From Amaranthus tricolor (Eukaryota > Streptophyta > Magnoliopsida > Caryophyllales > Amaranthaceae), in contig NC_080053.1 in assembly GCF_026212465.1 (NCBI RefSeq), positions 16,408,048 to 16,472,047 on the forward strand: a stretch of 64,000 nt of DNA. The letters run 5' to 3'. Positions 33,663 to 44,541 of the stretch are shown here, in pieces. A program made the position numbers and the translations under genes. The number at the start of each line of letters is the position of its first letter. The first letter of the stretch is position 1. The notes below the pieces were generated by a model. It ran no database searches. It worked only from the letters and a program-made list of their open reading frames with translations, and was not told the DNA's origin.

Positions 33663-35083
33663 TTGTTTAATCCTCAAATTGATTTTGTTAAAAAAACAAT
33701 AATTAATAAAATAATAATAAACAAAATAAGCTCATCTTCATCTTCATCCGGTTCCCCTTCCACACAACCCCAAAGGAGGATAAAAAGACCAAGACAAGTA
33801 ATGAATCGGCCCAAAGAATTTGAAGGCTTGATTTTCGTTTCAAAGGTCCAGCAGGTGAACTTCAATGAACTTAAGGTGCGGAAAACACCGGCCACCCATT
33901 TCATTGATCATGATTGTCTGAGATTTTTAGGAATTTATGAAGAGACTAGAGATCTCTTTTCTAGATTTAGGTTGAGCTCCCTATTCACAATGTTTCACAA
34001 CTCGTATGGGATGCTCACACTTGAGTTCTTGAGTTTGTTAGTCCTTATTGATGAGGAGGACGCTGATAATTCAGTTAATCTACAATTTTGGCTTTTAAAC
34101 AATGATCACAGTTTGACCGAGTCACAGCTTGCTAATATTCTTGGTGTAGAAAACATTGGTAATTTTAATCTTTACTAAAATATAGAGATCGTTTCCCTTT
34201 TTCAGCGCGATTAGTGGCATGCGGGCTCGAAATGTTCGCAAAATGGTAATATTCGGAGTGCATAACCCATCCATTAGGATTTGCCTTTGCTTATTAGCCG
34301 ACACTTTTTACCATAAAGCAGAGACGAACAAGTTGTTAACTCTAGATATGTACATCGTTGCCCGAGGCCTCTACTCTAGAGACCTTCCCTTCCCCATTAA
34401 CCTTACAAAGGCTATCAGTAACTCCTTCCATGAAATTTCTTCTCAACATAGATTTGGCCAATTCAACATTGGTGGGATTATCACTGATATTGCCATTGCT
34501 ATTGTCGGGTTAGTTGAACTCGATATTTATGCACTTAGAAGACGGGATTCTCATATAAACATCCCGCATATGGATAGTAAAAAGTGGGAGGCTGATCTCA
34601 CCACCCATGTTGATTGGCATATTAGAGATTTTCCCGTCATCCCTTTCTGTGTTTCTCGCTAGCGTCCTTTGGTTAATCATGATCGGCACTACCTCTTTAA
34701 ACGCGATGCACCTCCTACCCTCGCTGTCCCACAATAAAAACCCATTCCCAACTATCCACCACCAGTTCCATCACCACCACACTCACCACAACAAGAGTTT
34801 CACCCACCACCATCACTAGCACCCTTCAGTATTGAATCAACGTTCAATGCAAACCCTGAATATCAATGCGTCGTTTGATGCACTTAAAAGACACTTTGAG
34901 GCTAAGCATGAGGATAACTCCCAGGCCTTACAGCCCATGTACACAAATTATTACGCTCGTGGATGCGTCCCTCTAGGGACTATCCAATCTACTTGGTTCA
35001 CGGCACCCACCCTGCCACCAGCGTATAACTACACTAGGCACGAATTGTTTGACGCCTTCGCTCCGGATGGTAGTGTCACATAA
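33663..35083 (+). pseudogene. ATHILA ORF-1-like gene, frameshifted
   Basis: Three open segments in order. 33663-34178 has a serine-rich start and RPKEFEGLIFVSKVQQVNFN, then ATHFIDHDCLRFLGI and LTLEFLSLLVLID. 34219-34662 has LADTFYHKAETNKLLTLDMY and FGQFNIGGIITDIAIA. 34832-35083 is a Gln- and Tyr-rich tail. This matches the general layout of the ATHILA ORF-1 family, which is of unknown function and is often placed where an envelope gene would lie. A stop at 34176-34178 and a frameshift near 34670 break it; a Pro/His-rich linker lies at 34735-34820. No membrane segment or signal peptide is apparent. Confidence 0.72.
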
Positions 35084-35211
35084 TACCCCCCGAGGTTTAA
35101 GGGAGTTCAGGGAGGGGAGTGAGGATAATGATGCTACAGTTCGTAGGTGTTAAGACCACTATAGTCCCGACATCTAGTTAGATGAAGAGTCTTAGTGAGT
35201 TGAGTTACTGT

Positions 35212-35216
35212 GTAGC
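35212..35216 (+). repeat. Target-site duplication (gtagc), left copy
   Basis: Five bases directly before the TG of the 5' LTR; the identical pentamer follows the 3' LTR at 45742-45746. It shows a single intact insertion into Athila sequence. Confidence 0.95.
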
Positions 35217-36413
35217 TGTTGGCCTCTTAAGGTTTTGATGATGACTTCACTTTTAGATAAACAAACATATTTTTAGAGATTGTTTTGTAGGTATATATCC
35301 GATTTAGTTTGAATCGTTGATGAAGCCTATGACTTGGTTCGTGGAAGATGTACATGTCTTAATATATCCAAGATGTTAGATAAGTGTTATAATGTTCAAA
35401 GTAGACGTACAGTCTACTGTTCCTAAAATGAACATTCTGACTGAAGTTGAAGCTAGAGACAGTACGCTGTTCCTACGTAGCAGGTCTGAAGAATAGCATC
35501 GACTGAAAAATTGCGAATTAATTATTTTCTGTTTTTAAGTTGATGTAATGGTTTAGAATTAATTTAATTGCTTAATTATTGATAAATTGGTTGGCAAATC
35601 TATTTTTAGGTTTTCTAAAAATAGCCCAAGAATTTTTCTTAATTAGATTTAGATCTCCTATTTTTTAGGATCTTATGTTTTTAACTCCTATGCTATTTTT
35701 AGCATTAAGGAAACTGATTTTTCTTTGAGCAAATAACAGCCGGACATTTTCTTAATTCCACCACCTTTTGTTTTGAGAACGTGGGGTAGTGGAGGTATGT
35801 GTGAGATAGTGGACGTTATGCTTATGGTAACTGCTGGCTGTTCCCTCTATAAATAGAAGGAACTTTGCTCGAACCAAAATGGAGTCAAGAGTGTCCATTA
35901 AAGGGAGAGCAAATTAAGAAAAATATTTTCAGTTTTTACATGCCAATCAACTTATTATATTTTTCTTAAGTAATTATTTTAATTGTAATCCTCTTGAGAA
36001 TTGGCCTTGTAAGGGTTGATGTGTGATTTGTTGTAATTAGACTTGTGGGAAGTCTAAGGGAATTAGAGAAAAGAAACGTGAGAAGAGAAAGAGAAAGAGA
36101 GAATAGAGAAAGAGAATTAGGCCTAGAGTAGAGAAGCTTCAAGTGAAGCAAACATTGTTTTGTGTAATTATAATTGATTGCCTAAACATAGTGAGAATTT
36201 TGAAATCCCGGGGGGTCGTGGTTTTTCCTTCTTATTAGGCCAAGAAGGTTTCCACGTAAAATCTGTGTCTCCTTTTTATTTCTTGCTTCTTAAGTTTAAG
36301 TTTTATTTTGTTTGTTAAAATTCCGCAAGTTAGAGCAAAAACGTAGTACAACTCAATACATAACAATTCACCCCCCCTCTTGTTGCATTTGATCATCTCT
36401 TCATATTCCAACA
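35217..36413 (+). repeat. 5' LTR of copia copy 2
   Basis: 1197 bp, TGTTGGCCTCTTAAGG ... ATATTCCAACA, with 6-bp inverted termini TGTTGG/CCAACA. Contains a TATA box (35848-35855) and a run of C residues near the 3' end. Confidence 0.96.
35848..35855 (+). promoter_or_regulatory. LTR TATA box
   Basis: TATAAATA within CCCTCTATAAATAGAAGG, ~565 bp before the LTR end; the same motif is in the 3' LTR at 45173-45180. The position suits the U3/R boundary. The transcription start would be expected ~30 bp downstream, near 35880. Confidence 0.65.
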
Positions 36414-36415
36414 AT

Positions 36416-36429
36416 TGGTATTAGAGCCC
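36416..36429 (+). promoter_or_regulatory. Primer-binding site (tRNA-iMet type)
   Basis: TGGTATTAGAGCCC two bases after the 5' LTR; one mismatch to the canonical tRNA-iMet complement, the same variant as in copy 1. Confidence 0.9.
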
Positions 36430-36481
36430 TGTTCCTCATTTAATCAGGAAACCCTGAGAGCAGTATCCTGTTCCCACAGAG

Positions 36482-38296
36482 ATGTTGAAGATGAACGAGC
36501 GCATGGAAGAGGGGTACTCCACACAACGGCCACCCATGTTTGATGGGAAATTCTATACTTACTGGAAAAATAGAATGGAAATCTTCATAAAGGCCGAAAA
36601 CTATCAAGTTTGGAGAGTCATTGAAATTGGAGACTTTGAGGTGACGACCATCAACTCCAACAATGAAGCTGTTCCAAAACCAATCACTGAATATGAAAAA
36701 GAAGATTTTCAAAAGATGGAGATGAACGCTCTTGCTATCAAATTGCTTCACTGTGGTCTTGGACCAAATGAACACAATCGCATAATGGGGTGCAAAACTG
36801 CCAAGCAAATTTGGGATCTGCTGGAAGTTACCCACGAAGGTACTAGTGAAGTGAAGCGATCCAAGATTGATCTACTAATGACCAGATATGAAAGGTTCGT
36901 CATGGAACCTAGGGAGAACATTCAAGAGATGTTCACCAGGTTCACAAATATCACGAACGAATTAGTCTCTCTTGGTAAGATAATTCCCGTTGATGAACAA
37001 GTTAGGAAAATACTTAGGAGTCTTCCTCAAGACGAACGCTGGAGAGCTAAGGTCACAGCCATCCAGGAGTCCAAAGATTTCACCAAGTTTAATTTGGAAG
37101 AGTTGGCTGGTTCCCTCATGACTCATGAATTGCATTTGGGAACAGCTGACAGTTCCCGAAACAAAGGACTGGCTCTGGCAGCAGATGATAGTGAAGAGTC
37201 AGACGCTGGTGAAGAGGAAGCTGCTATGTTGGCACGTAAATTCAAAAAATTCTTCAGGAACAGCAGATATAGAAATCAAAGAAACAACAAAGAAAAAGGA
37301 ACTGCTAACTTGAAGACAAATTTTGAATGCCACAAGTGTGGGAGCACTGATCACTTCATCAAGGATTGCCCTCAATGGAAAAATGAGAAGGGCAAGGGAA
37401 AAGCAAGAGAAGTTGGTAAACAATATAAGAAAGGAAACTTCAAAACTGATTTTAGAAAGGCAATGATCGCAGCTTGGGGTGATACGGAGAGCGAGGCTGA
37501 GACAGAAGCTCTAGTGGAAGAAGAAACCGCAAATTTGTGTCTCATGGCATCTCATGAAGAGTCTAAAGAAAAAGAGGTAATGTCTTCTAGTCTATCTCCT
37601 AAACAACTGTCTAATTTAAGTAAGAATAAATTAATCAAATTGCTGTTAGAGACACAAGAAAAGTTGAATGAAAAAACAACTAAGTATCTCCAAATTGAGA
37701 AAGATCTTAACTTAAGTAAAGATCATATCTCATACCTAAATTCCTTTAGGATCGATGTGCAAAGTAGATTTTTTGATTTGTTAGATAAGAATATCATTTT
37801 AAAAGAACAATTGGAGAAATTAAAGCAGGATTTCATTATTCTTAGCATTGAATTAAATCAAAACAAATTGCTAGGATTGAAATTGGTTGAAAATGATAAA
37901 ACCACTCAAGTGTTTAGCACGGAATTTCAAGAAATAAAATTAAAATTAGAATCATATGAAAAAGAAAATAAGTTTCTAAAAGATCAAATTAACTTAAGAG
38001 GAAAAGGAAAAATCAATGAAATTCCCAAATGGATTCTAAATGCTAAAACCAAGAGTAAAGAAGGTCTAGGTTATGTTAAGAATGAAAAAAGGAAAAAGGT
38101 CTATGTAGATCTCCCTAGTAGTAAAATCTGTTCCTTTTGTGGTAAAATTGGACACCTAAAATATCAATGTGTAAAAAGGGAACAGCACACTAAAGCAAAT
38201 AAAACTTATGTCGAATGCATATGGATTGAGAAACATGATTCAAATTTAATCGACAGGGAACCCAAGGCTGACTGGGTTCCTAAAACTAACCATTAG
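36482..38296 (+). CDS. gag: Copia gag with two zinc knuckles
   Basis: The frame codes for 604 aa, starting ~52 bp after the PBS. The N-terminal half holds the UBN2-type capsid region (FYTYWKNRMEIFIKAENYQVW, ENIQEMFTRFTNITNELVSL). The first CCHC knuckle (CHKCGSTDHFIKDC) begins at residue ~283. A Lys/Glu-rich, heptad-like region (about residues 385-520) follows, and the second knuckle (CSFCGKIGHLKYQC) starts at residue ~550. Two knuckles separated by a coiled coil make it longer than a typical copia gag. The frame is intact and ends in TAG at 38294-38296; pol continues in the same frame. It forms the virus-like particle and binds element RNA. Confidence 0.93.
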   Translation: MLKMNERMEEGYSTQRPPMFDGKFYTYWKNRMEIFIKAENYQVWRVIEIGDFEVTTINSNNEAVPKPITEYEKEDFQKMEMNALAIKLLHCGLGPNEHNRIMGCKTAKQIWDLLEVTHEGTSEVKRSKIDLLMTRYERFVMEPRENIQEMFTRFTNITNELVSLGKIIPVDEQVRKILRSLPQDERWRAKVTAIQESKDFTKFNLEELAGSLMTHELHLGTADSSRNKGLALAADDSEESDAGEEEAAMLARKFKKFFRNSRYRNQRNNKEKGTANLKTNFECHKCGSTDHFIKDCPQWKNEKGKGKAREVGKQYKKGNFKTDFRKAMIAAWGDTESEAETEALVEEETANLCLMASHEESKEKEVMSSSLSPKQLSNLSKNKLIKLLLETQEKLNEKTTKYLQIEKDLNLSKDHISYLNSFRIDVQSRFFDLLDKNIILKEQLEKLKQDFIILSIELNQNKLLGLKLVENDKTTQVFSTEFQEIKLKLESYEKENKFLKDQINLRGKGKINEIPKWILNAKTKSKEGLGYVKNEKRKKVYVDLPSSKICSFCGKIGHLKYQCVKREQHTKANKTYVECIWIEKHDSNLIDREPKADWVPKTNH

Positions 38297-38314
38297 TTTG
38301 CTTTACAGGCTCAA
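38297..38314 (+). promoter_or_regulatory. Gag/pol junction: in-frame stop followed by acceptor-like sequence
   Basis: Directly after the gag TAG comes TTTGCTTTACAG then GCTCAAGTG. In copy 1 the matching site is a TAA followed by TTTGCTGTGCAG then GTTCAAGTG. The stop is in frame with pol in both. The short pyrimidine-rich stretch ending in CAG resembles a 3' splice site, so pol could be made by readthrough or by splicing. This is inference from sequence only. Confidence 0.45.
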
Positions 38315-41300
38315 GTGAGGGGGAACAACTCATGGTATCTCGACAGTGGGTGTTCCAAGCACATGACGGGTGACAAATCTAAATTTCTCTCACTTGAAGC
38401 ATATGATGGGGGAACTGTAACCTTCGGTGATAATATGAAGGGTGAGATAATCGCCAAAGGAAAGATTGGAAGGTCAAGTTCCCATGCCATTGACAATGTA
38501 TTTTTAGTCGAGAATTTAAAACACAATCTTTTAAGTATTTCTCAATTTTGTGACAAAGGTAACTCTATTAAGTTTACTTCTGAACGATGCATAATTTCTA
38601 GGAACAACACAGGAGACCCTGTGCTAGAGGGAATCAGAAAAGGGAACACCTATGTGGTGGACCTGGACACTGTTCCCAGAAACAGTCTAACGTGTTTAAG
38701 CGTTATAGAAGAAGACCCACTTCTTTGGCACAAGCGACTAGGTCATGCTAGTTATTCATTGATTAATGCATTAAGATCAAAAGACCTAGTTAGAGGACTA
38801 CCAGCTATAAAATTTCTTAAGGAAGAAATTTGTGATCCTTGTGCCAAAGGAAAACAAGTGAGGTCATCTTTTAAATCAAAGAATTTGGTGACTACCACTA
38901 GACCGTTAGAATTAATTCATATGGATCTATGTGGACCTATGAGAACACAAAGCCGTAGTGGCAAAAGGTATGTGTTTGTCATTGTTGATGATTATAGTAG
39001 ATTCACTTGGACCCTATTTTTAGCAAGCAAAGATGAAGCTTTCGATGAGTTTGTATCTTTTGCAAATAAAATACAAAAATCTACTAATAATTCAATTGTT
39101 CACATTAGACCGGATCATGGTAAAGAATTTGAAAACTCAAACTTCATGAATTATTGTAATGAACATGGTATAAATCATAATTTTTCCGCTTCTAGAACAC
39201 CACAACAAAATGGAGTTGTGGAAAGGAAGAATAGAACCTTAGAAGAAATGGCTAGGACCATGTTGATTGCTAGTGGTCTACCTAGGAATTTTTTGGCCGA
39301 GGCCGTCAATACTGCATGCTATATTTTGAATCGTGTGTTAATAAGACCAATCACTTCTAAGACACCCTATGAATTACTCAAAGGTGTTAAACCAAATATT
39401 TCCTATTTTCGTGTGTTTGGATGCAAATGTTTTGTTCATGTGAATGGTAAACGAAATATAGGTAAATTTGATGAAAGAAGTGATGAAACAGTGTTTCTTG
39501 GTTATTCATCACATAGCAAAGCTTACAGAGTTTACAATAAGAGAACAATGTGCGTAAAGGAATCTATTCACATAATTTTTGATGAAACTAACTTTTCAAC
39601 AAGTGAACAGAAAACAAATAATATTAAAATAGGTCTTGCAAATTTAAAAGATGATGATGAAGGAGTTAAAATGCAAGATCCAGGAACAGCAGGTGAACAG
39701 CCAATACAAGAAGAGGCAGTGGAAACTGACCAAATCCAGGACTTGCCAGCACAACAGGACCAGCAGACTGTTCCCAATCCAGCTGTTCCCACAGATGACC
39801 AAGATGATCCAGTAGCTGAACAAAATGCCAATCAAGATGTTGAGCCAGAACATGCTACTGTTCCCTCAAGAGAATTTGTGCCCAAACCTTGGAAATATCA
39901 AAGTTACCATCCTCTTGACCTGATTATAAGTGATATGAATAAGGGAACACAAACCAGATCCCAACTAAGAAACTTTTGTGCTCATTTTGCGTTCCTATCA
40001 TCACTTGAACCCAAAAATCACGAAGAAGCTGTAAAGGATTCCGAATGGATAATAGCCATGCAAGATGAATTAAATGAATTTGAAAGAAATAAGGTATGAC
40101 ACTTCGAACCCAAACCAAAACACAAGAAGGTAATTGGTCTGAAATGGGTATTTCGGAATAAGTTAGATGAGCATGGAATAATTGTAAGAAACAAAACAAG
40201 ACTCGTGGTCAAAGGGTACAATCAACAAGAAGGTATTGATTATACCGAGACATTTGCTCCGGTAGCAAGGTTAAAGGCCATTAGGATTTTAATTTCTTTT
40301 GCTGCATTTATGAATTTTAAACTATATCAAATGGATGTGAAATGTGCTTTCTTAAATGGATTTCTTGATGAAGAAGTGTTTGTTGAACAACCTCCAGGTT
40401 TTGAGAATACCTCCTGTCCTGATCATGTCTATAAGCTTGATAAAGCTCTATATGGCTTAAAGCAAGCTCCTAGGCAATGGTATGAAAGACTGTCAAAGTT
40501 TTTGATACAAAATAACTTTGTTAGAGGAAAAATCGACAAAACCTTGTTCTTTAAGAATAAAGGTTCTCATATTTTGGTTGTTCAAATTTATGTTGATGAT
40601 ATTATTTTTGGTGCTACTAATGATTTATTATGTAAGGAATTTGCTAACCTAATGGGCACAAAATTTGAAATGAGCATGATGGGAGAACTAAATTTCTTCC
40701 TTGGTTTACAAATTAAACAAACTGAAAATGGTATTTTTATTCATCAACAAAAATACATAAAAGAACTTCTAAAGAAATATGGACTAAACAACGCTAAAAC
40801 CAACCATACACCAATGGCTACAAATGTTAGATTAGATGAAGACCTAAAAGGAACTAACGTAGATCAAACAATGTATCGAGGCATGATAGGTTCCTTATTA
40901 TATCTAACTGCAAGTAGACCCGATATTTCATTTAGTGTTGGTTTATGTGCTAGATTTCAATCAAATCCTAAAGAATCACATCTCACGGCAGTCAAACGAA
41001 TTTTGAGATATTTGAAGGGAACAGGCGACTTGTCCCTATTTTATCCTAAAAGTGATGTTTATGATTTAAAAGGTTTTAGTGATGCAGATTATGCAGGTGA
41101 TCTAGTTAATAGAAAAAGCACGTCAGGTATGGTACAATTTCTTGGCTCTTGTTTAGTTTCATGGAGTTCCAAGAAACAAAACACGGTTGCATTATCCACA
41201 ACCGAAGCTGAATACGTGGCAACAGCAGCTTGCTGTTCCCAAATGCTTTGGATAAAACAGCAACTAAGAGATTTTGGTATTAAATTTGAATGTGTTCCTA

Positions 41301-41533
41301 TTTATTGTGATAATACCAGTGCCATATGTATATCTAAAGATCCAGTGCATCACTCACGAGCTAAACATATACATATTAGACATCATTTTCTTAAGGATAA
41401 TGTAGAAAACAAAAATATTATATTAAAGCATGTTAATACTAATGAACAAGTTGCAGACATTCTGACCAAACCACTTCCAAGAGAACAATATGAAAAGATG
41501 AGATTGGAACTTGGTATGATCAAGCTCCACTAA
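38315..41533 (+). pseudogene. pol: Copia pol: protease, integrase, RT, RNase H, with one nonsense codon
   Basis: Domains in order: protease WYLDSGCSKH (catalytic Asp at residue ~10 of the segment), GAG-pre-integrase HHCC finger (H139, H144, C173, C176), integrase DDE (D204 in HMDLCGP, D267 in RPDHG, E303 in VVERKN; 35 residues between the last two), then RT with [32 protein letters not shown] and catalytic YVDD (40589-40600), and RNase H ([38 protein letters not shown]). The frame is unbroken from 38315 to the stop at 41531-41533 except TGA at 40097-40099, at a position that is normally Trp between integrase and RT. This copy should therefore not make full-length pol without suppression. Confidence 0.93.
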
Positions 41534-41918
41534 AGTTGGTTGCATAAAATTTCCAATGAAGCATCTTGAAAAAAGGAGGGTCAGGAATCAACCTCAAAAT
41601 TTTGATTGAAAATCAATTATTGCATGGATCAGGTAAACACGTAATGAAGTTTGTACTATGAATATTTTCTTGTTTGCATGTTGTTAGTTTGATCAGACCA
41701 CAGCAATATGTTCGTTATTTTCTTTATAATTTTTTTTATTCATCATTTTTTTCATTTTGTTTTCATATTTTATTTTAATATTCATATCATATTCATATTT
41801 TATTTATTCATATTTTGTTTTCATATTCCACATTTTTTTTGTACGGCCAACTTAAATTAAAAATAATGGGAAACGGTTTTCAATCCCATCTCTTCAAAAT
41901 CTTTCCATATCAAACGCT
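41534..41918 (+). other. Non-coding spacer between pol and third ORF
   Basis: AT-rich, with repeated TTCATATTTTATTT-like units at about 41750-41830. No reading frame, but it may carry the leader of a downstream mRNA for ORF3. Confidence 0.5.
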
Positions 41919-43781
41919 ATGATTAGAGCATTAAAGGGATTGGACTTAAGGAAACCGTCGTTTCATCACATTATTAAACCTTTTCTCTTACTTCACACTT
42001 CACACGCCTTCTCAATTCCTCTTCAAGAAACCGTCCTTCTCCCTATCTCTCAATCTATTCAACACTTCAAAATGAAAACCCCAAGTTCCTCAAAGAAAAC
42101 CCCTAAATCCCGTAAACAATCACAGCCAAAACCTCTGAGAGTGGTTCATCCTCCACCATTACTGGATGCTGCACCACTCACCACCAAAGAAACCACAAAT
42201 GCATCACCCAAACAATCTACTGAACCTACTGGTACAAAACGCAAGATCTCATCACCAAAAGGTGGATCATCTTCCAAAGTAGTCAAACGTTCGAAGCTTG
42301 CTGATCCTAATAGTGCTGAAGAAGTTGCAAAAGAAATGTCTGTAGGATTTGGGTTAGACAAGTACTGGTATGATTCTACTTATTTTCCTAAATTGCATGA
42401 CATTTTAAAAAATCAAGAATGGGAGATTTTGATGACAAATTTTAGTTGCAATTCCATTTTCCCAAATCGTATGCGAGAATTCATTTCAAATTTCTCAAAT
42501 GATTGTGGGACGTGTTCTAGTAGTGTCAAGAACATCAAAATAGAATTTAACAGTGCATTGTTGGGGGAATGGTTTAGTGTTCCTAATGTTGGTTTTGATA
42601 CATATTGCGTTGGTACAAAAATAGTTTTTTCTGGAATTAATGAAAAGACAATTTTTAAATTTTTGGGGGTTGAACAAAAGAAAGGGAAGATCAGTCATAA
42701 TATTCTTTCTCCATTGCATAAATTACTGTATAATGTTGCACGTAGATTTATTTTGCCCCGAAACTCTAAAAGGAGTGAAGTAAGTTTACGTGATGCAACC
42801 TTAATTTATTGCATGGATAATCACATAAAGATAAATTTTCCGTCATTGATGATATCGCATTTGTCTGATTGTATTGAGAAGAAGAATTTTGTTGGTTATG
42901 GGGGGCTGTTGACTTGGATTTTCAGAAAGTTTGGTGTACCATTGGAAGGGTTGGAGTTCCCAATGGGACCCAACATGAAAATAGGTGCGAAATGTTTGAA
43001 AAATTTGCATCTCAAATTGAATGATGAAGGGATGTTAGTAAATGAATCAGAAAAAGTAGTTGTTATAGGTTCTGATGAGGAGGAAATAGATGAAGAAGAA
43101 GAAGAAATTGAAAAGGAAGTAAAAATAAAGAAAGAAAAAGAAAAAGAAAAAGAAAAAGAAAAAGAAAAAGAAGAAGAAGAAGAGGAGGAAGAACAAGGGC
43201 CTGTTCCCACTGAAGAAGGGGAACAGGAGGAGGGGAAAAGAACTGAGGGGGAACAAGGAGAGGAAGAAGCTTTAGGAGAAGAAGTGCCTCATGATCTCTG
43301 TCATGATTCCAGTGATGAAGAGGTTGTGATTGCATTAAGGAGGAAGGGTAAAGCTATTCAAAGGAAGAGTAGGAGGCTTGCTTCAAAACGAAAGGCTGCA
43401 ATGGTTGATGATATCACTGAAACCATTCCTGAGCCTACTTCAAATGAACCTCCCTCTCCCAAGCCAACCACATCATCACCACATCACAATCCATCACCAC
43501 CTCCATCACCAATACAGTCTACACCACCACCTTTTCAGTCACACACTTCACCTGATGTAGGTTGTACTAACTATGATTCTGTCCCTGCAGCTTCTTTAGA
43601 CTCTGTCCTCTCTAAGCTAAATGACCTCCAGTCTCACATCCTTGCATTTCAAGACGAAACTCATGTCTCCCTTGCTTCAATTGTTGATCAGCTTAACCAG
43701 ATGGAGAGCCGTCTTGGTGCCAAGTTGGACACAGTAGAAGTACAGACTGAGTTCGTTGATGAAGAAGAGACTGCTCCCTGA
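41919..43781 (+). CDS. Additional Sirevirus ORF3 (putative plant transposon protein-like)
   Basis: Open frame of 620 codons; an internal ATG at 42072 (MKTPSSSKKTPKS) is an equally good start, giving ~569 aa. After a basic, Ser/Pro/Lys-rich head comes a globular region (about residues 130-380: FGLDKYWYDSTYFPKLHDIL, IEFNSALLGEWFSVPNVGFD, LHKLLYNVARRFILPRNSKR, FGVPLEGLEFPMGPNMKIG). It resembles the domain found in many plant transposon proteins catalogued only as putative plant transposon protein. A highly acidic Lys/Glu repeat, a Pro-rich segment and a C-terminal heptad-rich stretch (SVLSKLNDLQSHILAF, SIVDQLNQMESRLGAKL) follow. I see no signal peptide or membrane segment, so an envelope role is not supported by sequence. 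Function unknown; the frame is intact. Confidence 0.85.
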   Translation: MIRALKGLDLRKPSFHHIIKPFLLLHTSHAFSIPLQETVLLPISQSIQHFKMKTPSSSKKTPKSRKQSQPKPLRVVHPPPLLDAAPLTTKETTNASPKQSTEPTGTKRKISSPKGGSSSKVVKRSKLADPNSAEEVAKEMSVGFGLDKYWYDSTYFPKLHDILKNQEWEILMTNFSCNSIFPNRMREFISNFSNDCGTCSSSVKNIKIEFNSALLGEWFSVPNVGFDTYCVGTKIVFSGINEKTIFKFLGVEQKKGKISHNILSPLHKLLYNVARRFILPRNSKRSEVSLRDATLIYCMDNHIKINFPSLMISHLSDCIEKKNFVGYGGLLTWIFRKFGVPLEGLEFPMGPNMKIGAKCLKNLHLKLNDEGMLVNESEKVVVIGSDEEEIDEEEEEIEKEVKIKKEKEKEKEKEKEKEEEEEEEEQGPVPTEEGEQEEGKRTEGEQGEEEALGEEVPHDLCHDSSDEEVVIALRRKGKAIQRKSRRLASKRKAAMVDDITETIPEPTSNEPPSPKPTTSSPHHNPSPPPSPIQSTPPPFQSHTSPDVGCTNYDSVPAASLDSVLSKLNDLQSHILAFQDETHVSLASIVDQLNQMESRLGAKLDTVEVQTEFVDEEETAP

Positions 43782-44527
43782 TCCCTCTTCCCATATACTT
43801 TTATGATTTGTTGGCTGTAATATTAATCAAACAATTTCACCTTTTACTTTGTACCATCTGGGGTACATTGTTGTTGTAATGTTGAACAATTGCTACTTTT
43901 CTTTCTTTGCTTTTATTAATGGTCTGTGACAATTAACTATATGCAGGTATGATTTTTATTCATGGCACTTACTCTTATTATTGTTTCTTGCTTTCATCAC
44001 TGACAAATCTATATGGTTTGTGCTGAGGTTTGATAATCACTAATTCTTTTTGATTGATGACAAAAGGGGGAAGATTATGTACAAACTTAAGAGAGCAGTG
44101 AATACACAGTAACATATCTTGGTTGATTTATATTGTTACTTATGGTTACTTATGGTTGATTTATGGTTGATGTATGCTAGCTTAATGATTATCTGTGTTT
44201 TCAAGTTGATGGATATTTACTTGTTTTGGTAAAGTTGTTTTCAAGTTGTTTTTGGTTGAAAATATTTAATAATTTGTGTTAGTTTTATTATGTTAGTTTA
44301 ATTATGTCAGTTTAATTAATTTTAGTTTATTTCAATTAAGTTTTAGATTAATTAATTTTGAAAATTATTTGATATTATGGAGTAAATTGGTTTATGTATG
44401 CTTGGTAAATTATATTGTAACGAGTTGATTTACTAAGTTATTTAGAGTTGCTTTAATCTCTAGTATGCTCTAAGAATTTTGTTTTACTCTATTTTACTTA
44501 AGTTTGTTTATAAAGTTTGTCCTCATC
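43782..44527 (+). other. 3' non-coding region of copia copy 2
   Basis: AT-rich, with short repeats such as TTATGGTTGATTTATGG (44147-44175) and TTTTAGTTTATTTCAATTAAG-like segments. No coding trace. It leads into the polypurine tract. Confidence 0.6.
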
Positions 44528-44541
44528 AAAAAGGGGGAATT
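44528..44541 (+). promoter_or_regulatory. Polypurine tract of copia copy 2
   Basis: AAAAAGGGGGAATT directly before the TG of the 3' LTR; expected primer site for plus-strand DNA synthesis. Confidence 0.9.

Larger units (their letters stand above)
28064..35216 (+). mobile_element. Athila-like Ty3/gypsy remnant, left segment
   Basis: On the plus strand, in order: the last part of gag, a protease, RT (split by a solo LTR), RNase H, integrase, and an ATHILA ORF-1-like gene downstream of pol. This order, with an extra gene after integrase, is characteristic of Athila. The 5' LTR and most of gag are missing, cut off at the LINE 2 boundary. The element resumes at 45747 after the Sirevirus insertion (shared gtagc at the junction). 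Coding sequence is old, with dozens of stops. Confidence 0.83.

Noticed and set aside
36416..36429. tRNA-like sequence TGGTATTAGAGCCC
   Set aside because: It is only a primer-binding site next to an LTR; there is no cloverleaf or full tRNA gene.
42896..43335. Minus-strand ORFs rich in Ser/Phe/Leu
   Set aside because: Antisense shadows of the Lys/Glu-rich repeat in the Sirevirus ORF3.
41919..43781. Sirevirus ORF3 considered as an envelope gene
   Set aside because: No signal peptide, transmembrane segment or fusion-like hydrophobic stretch is visible; the sequence is basic, acidic and coiled-coil rich.
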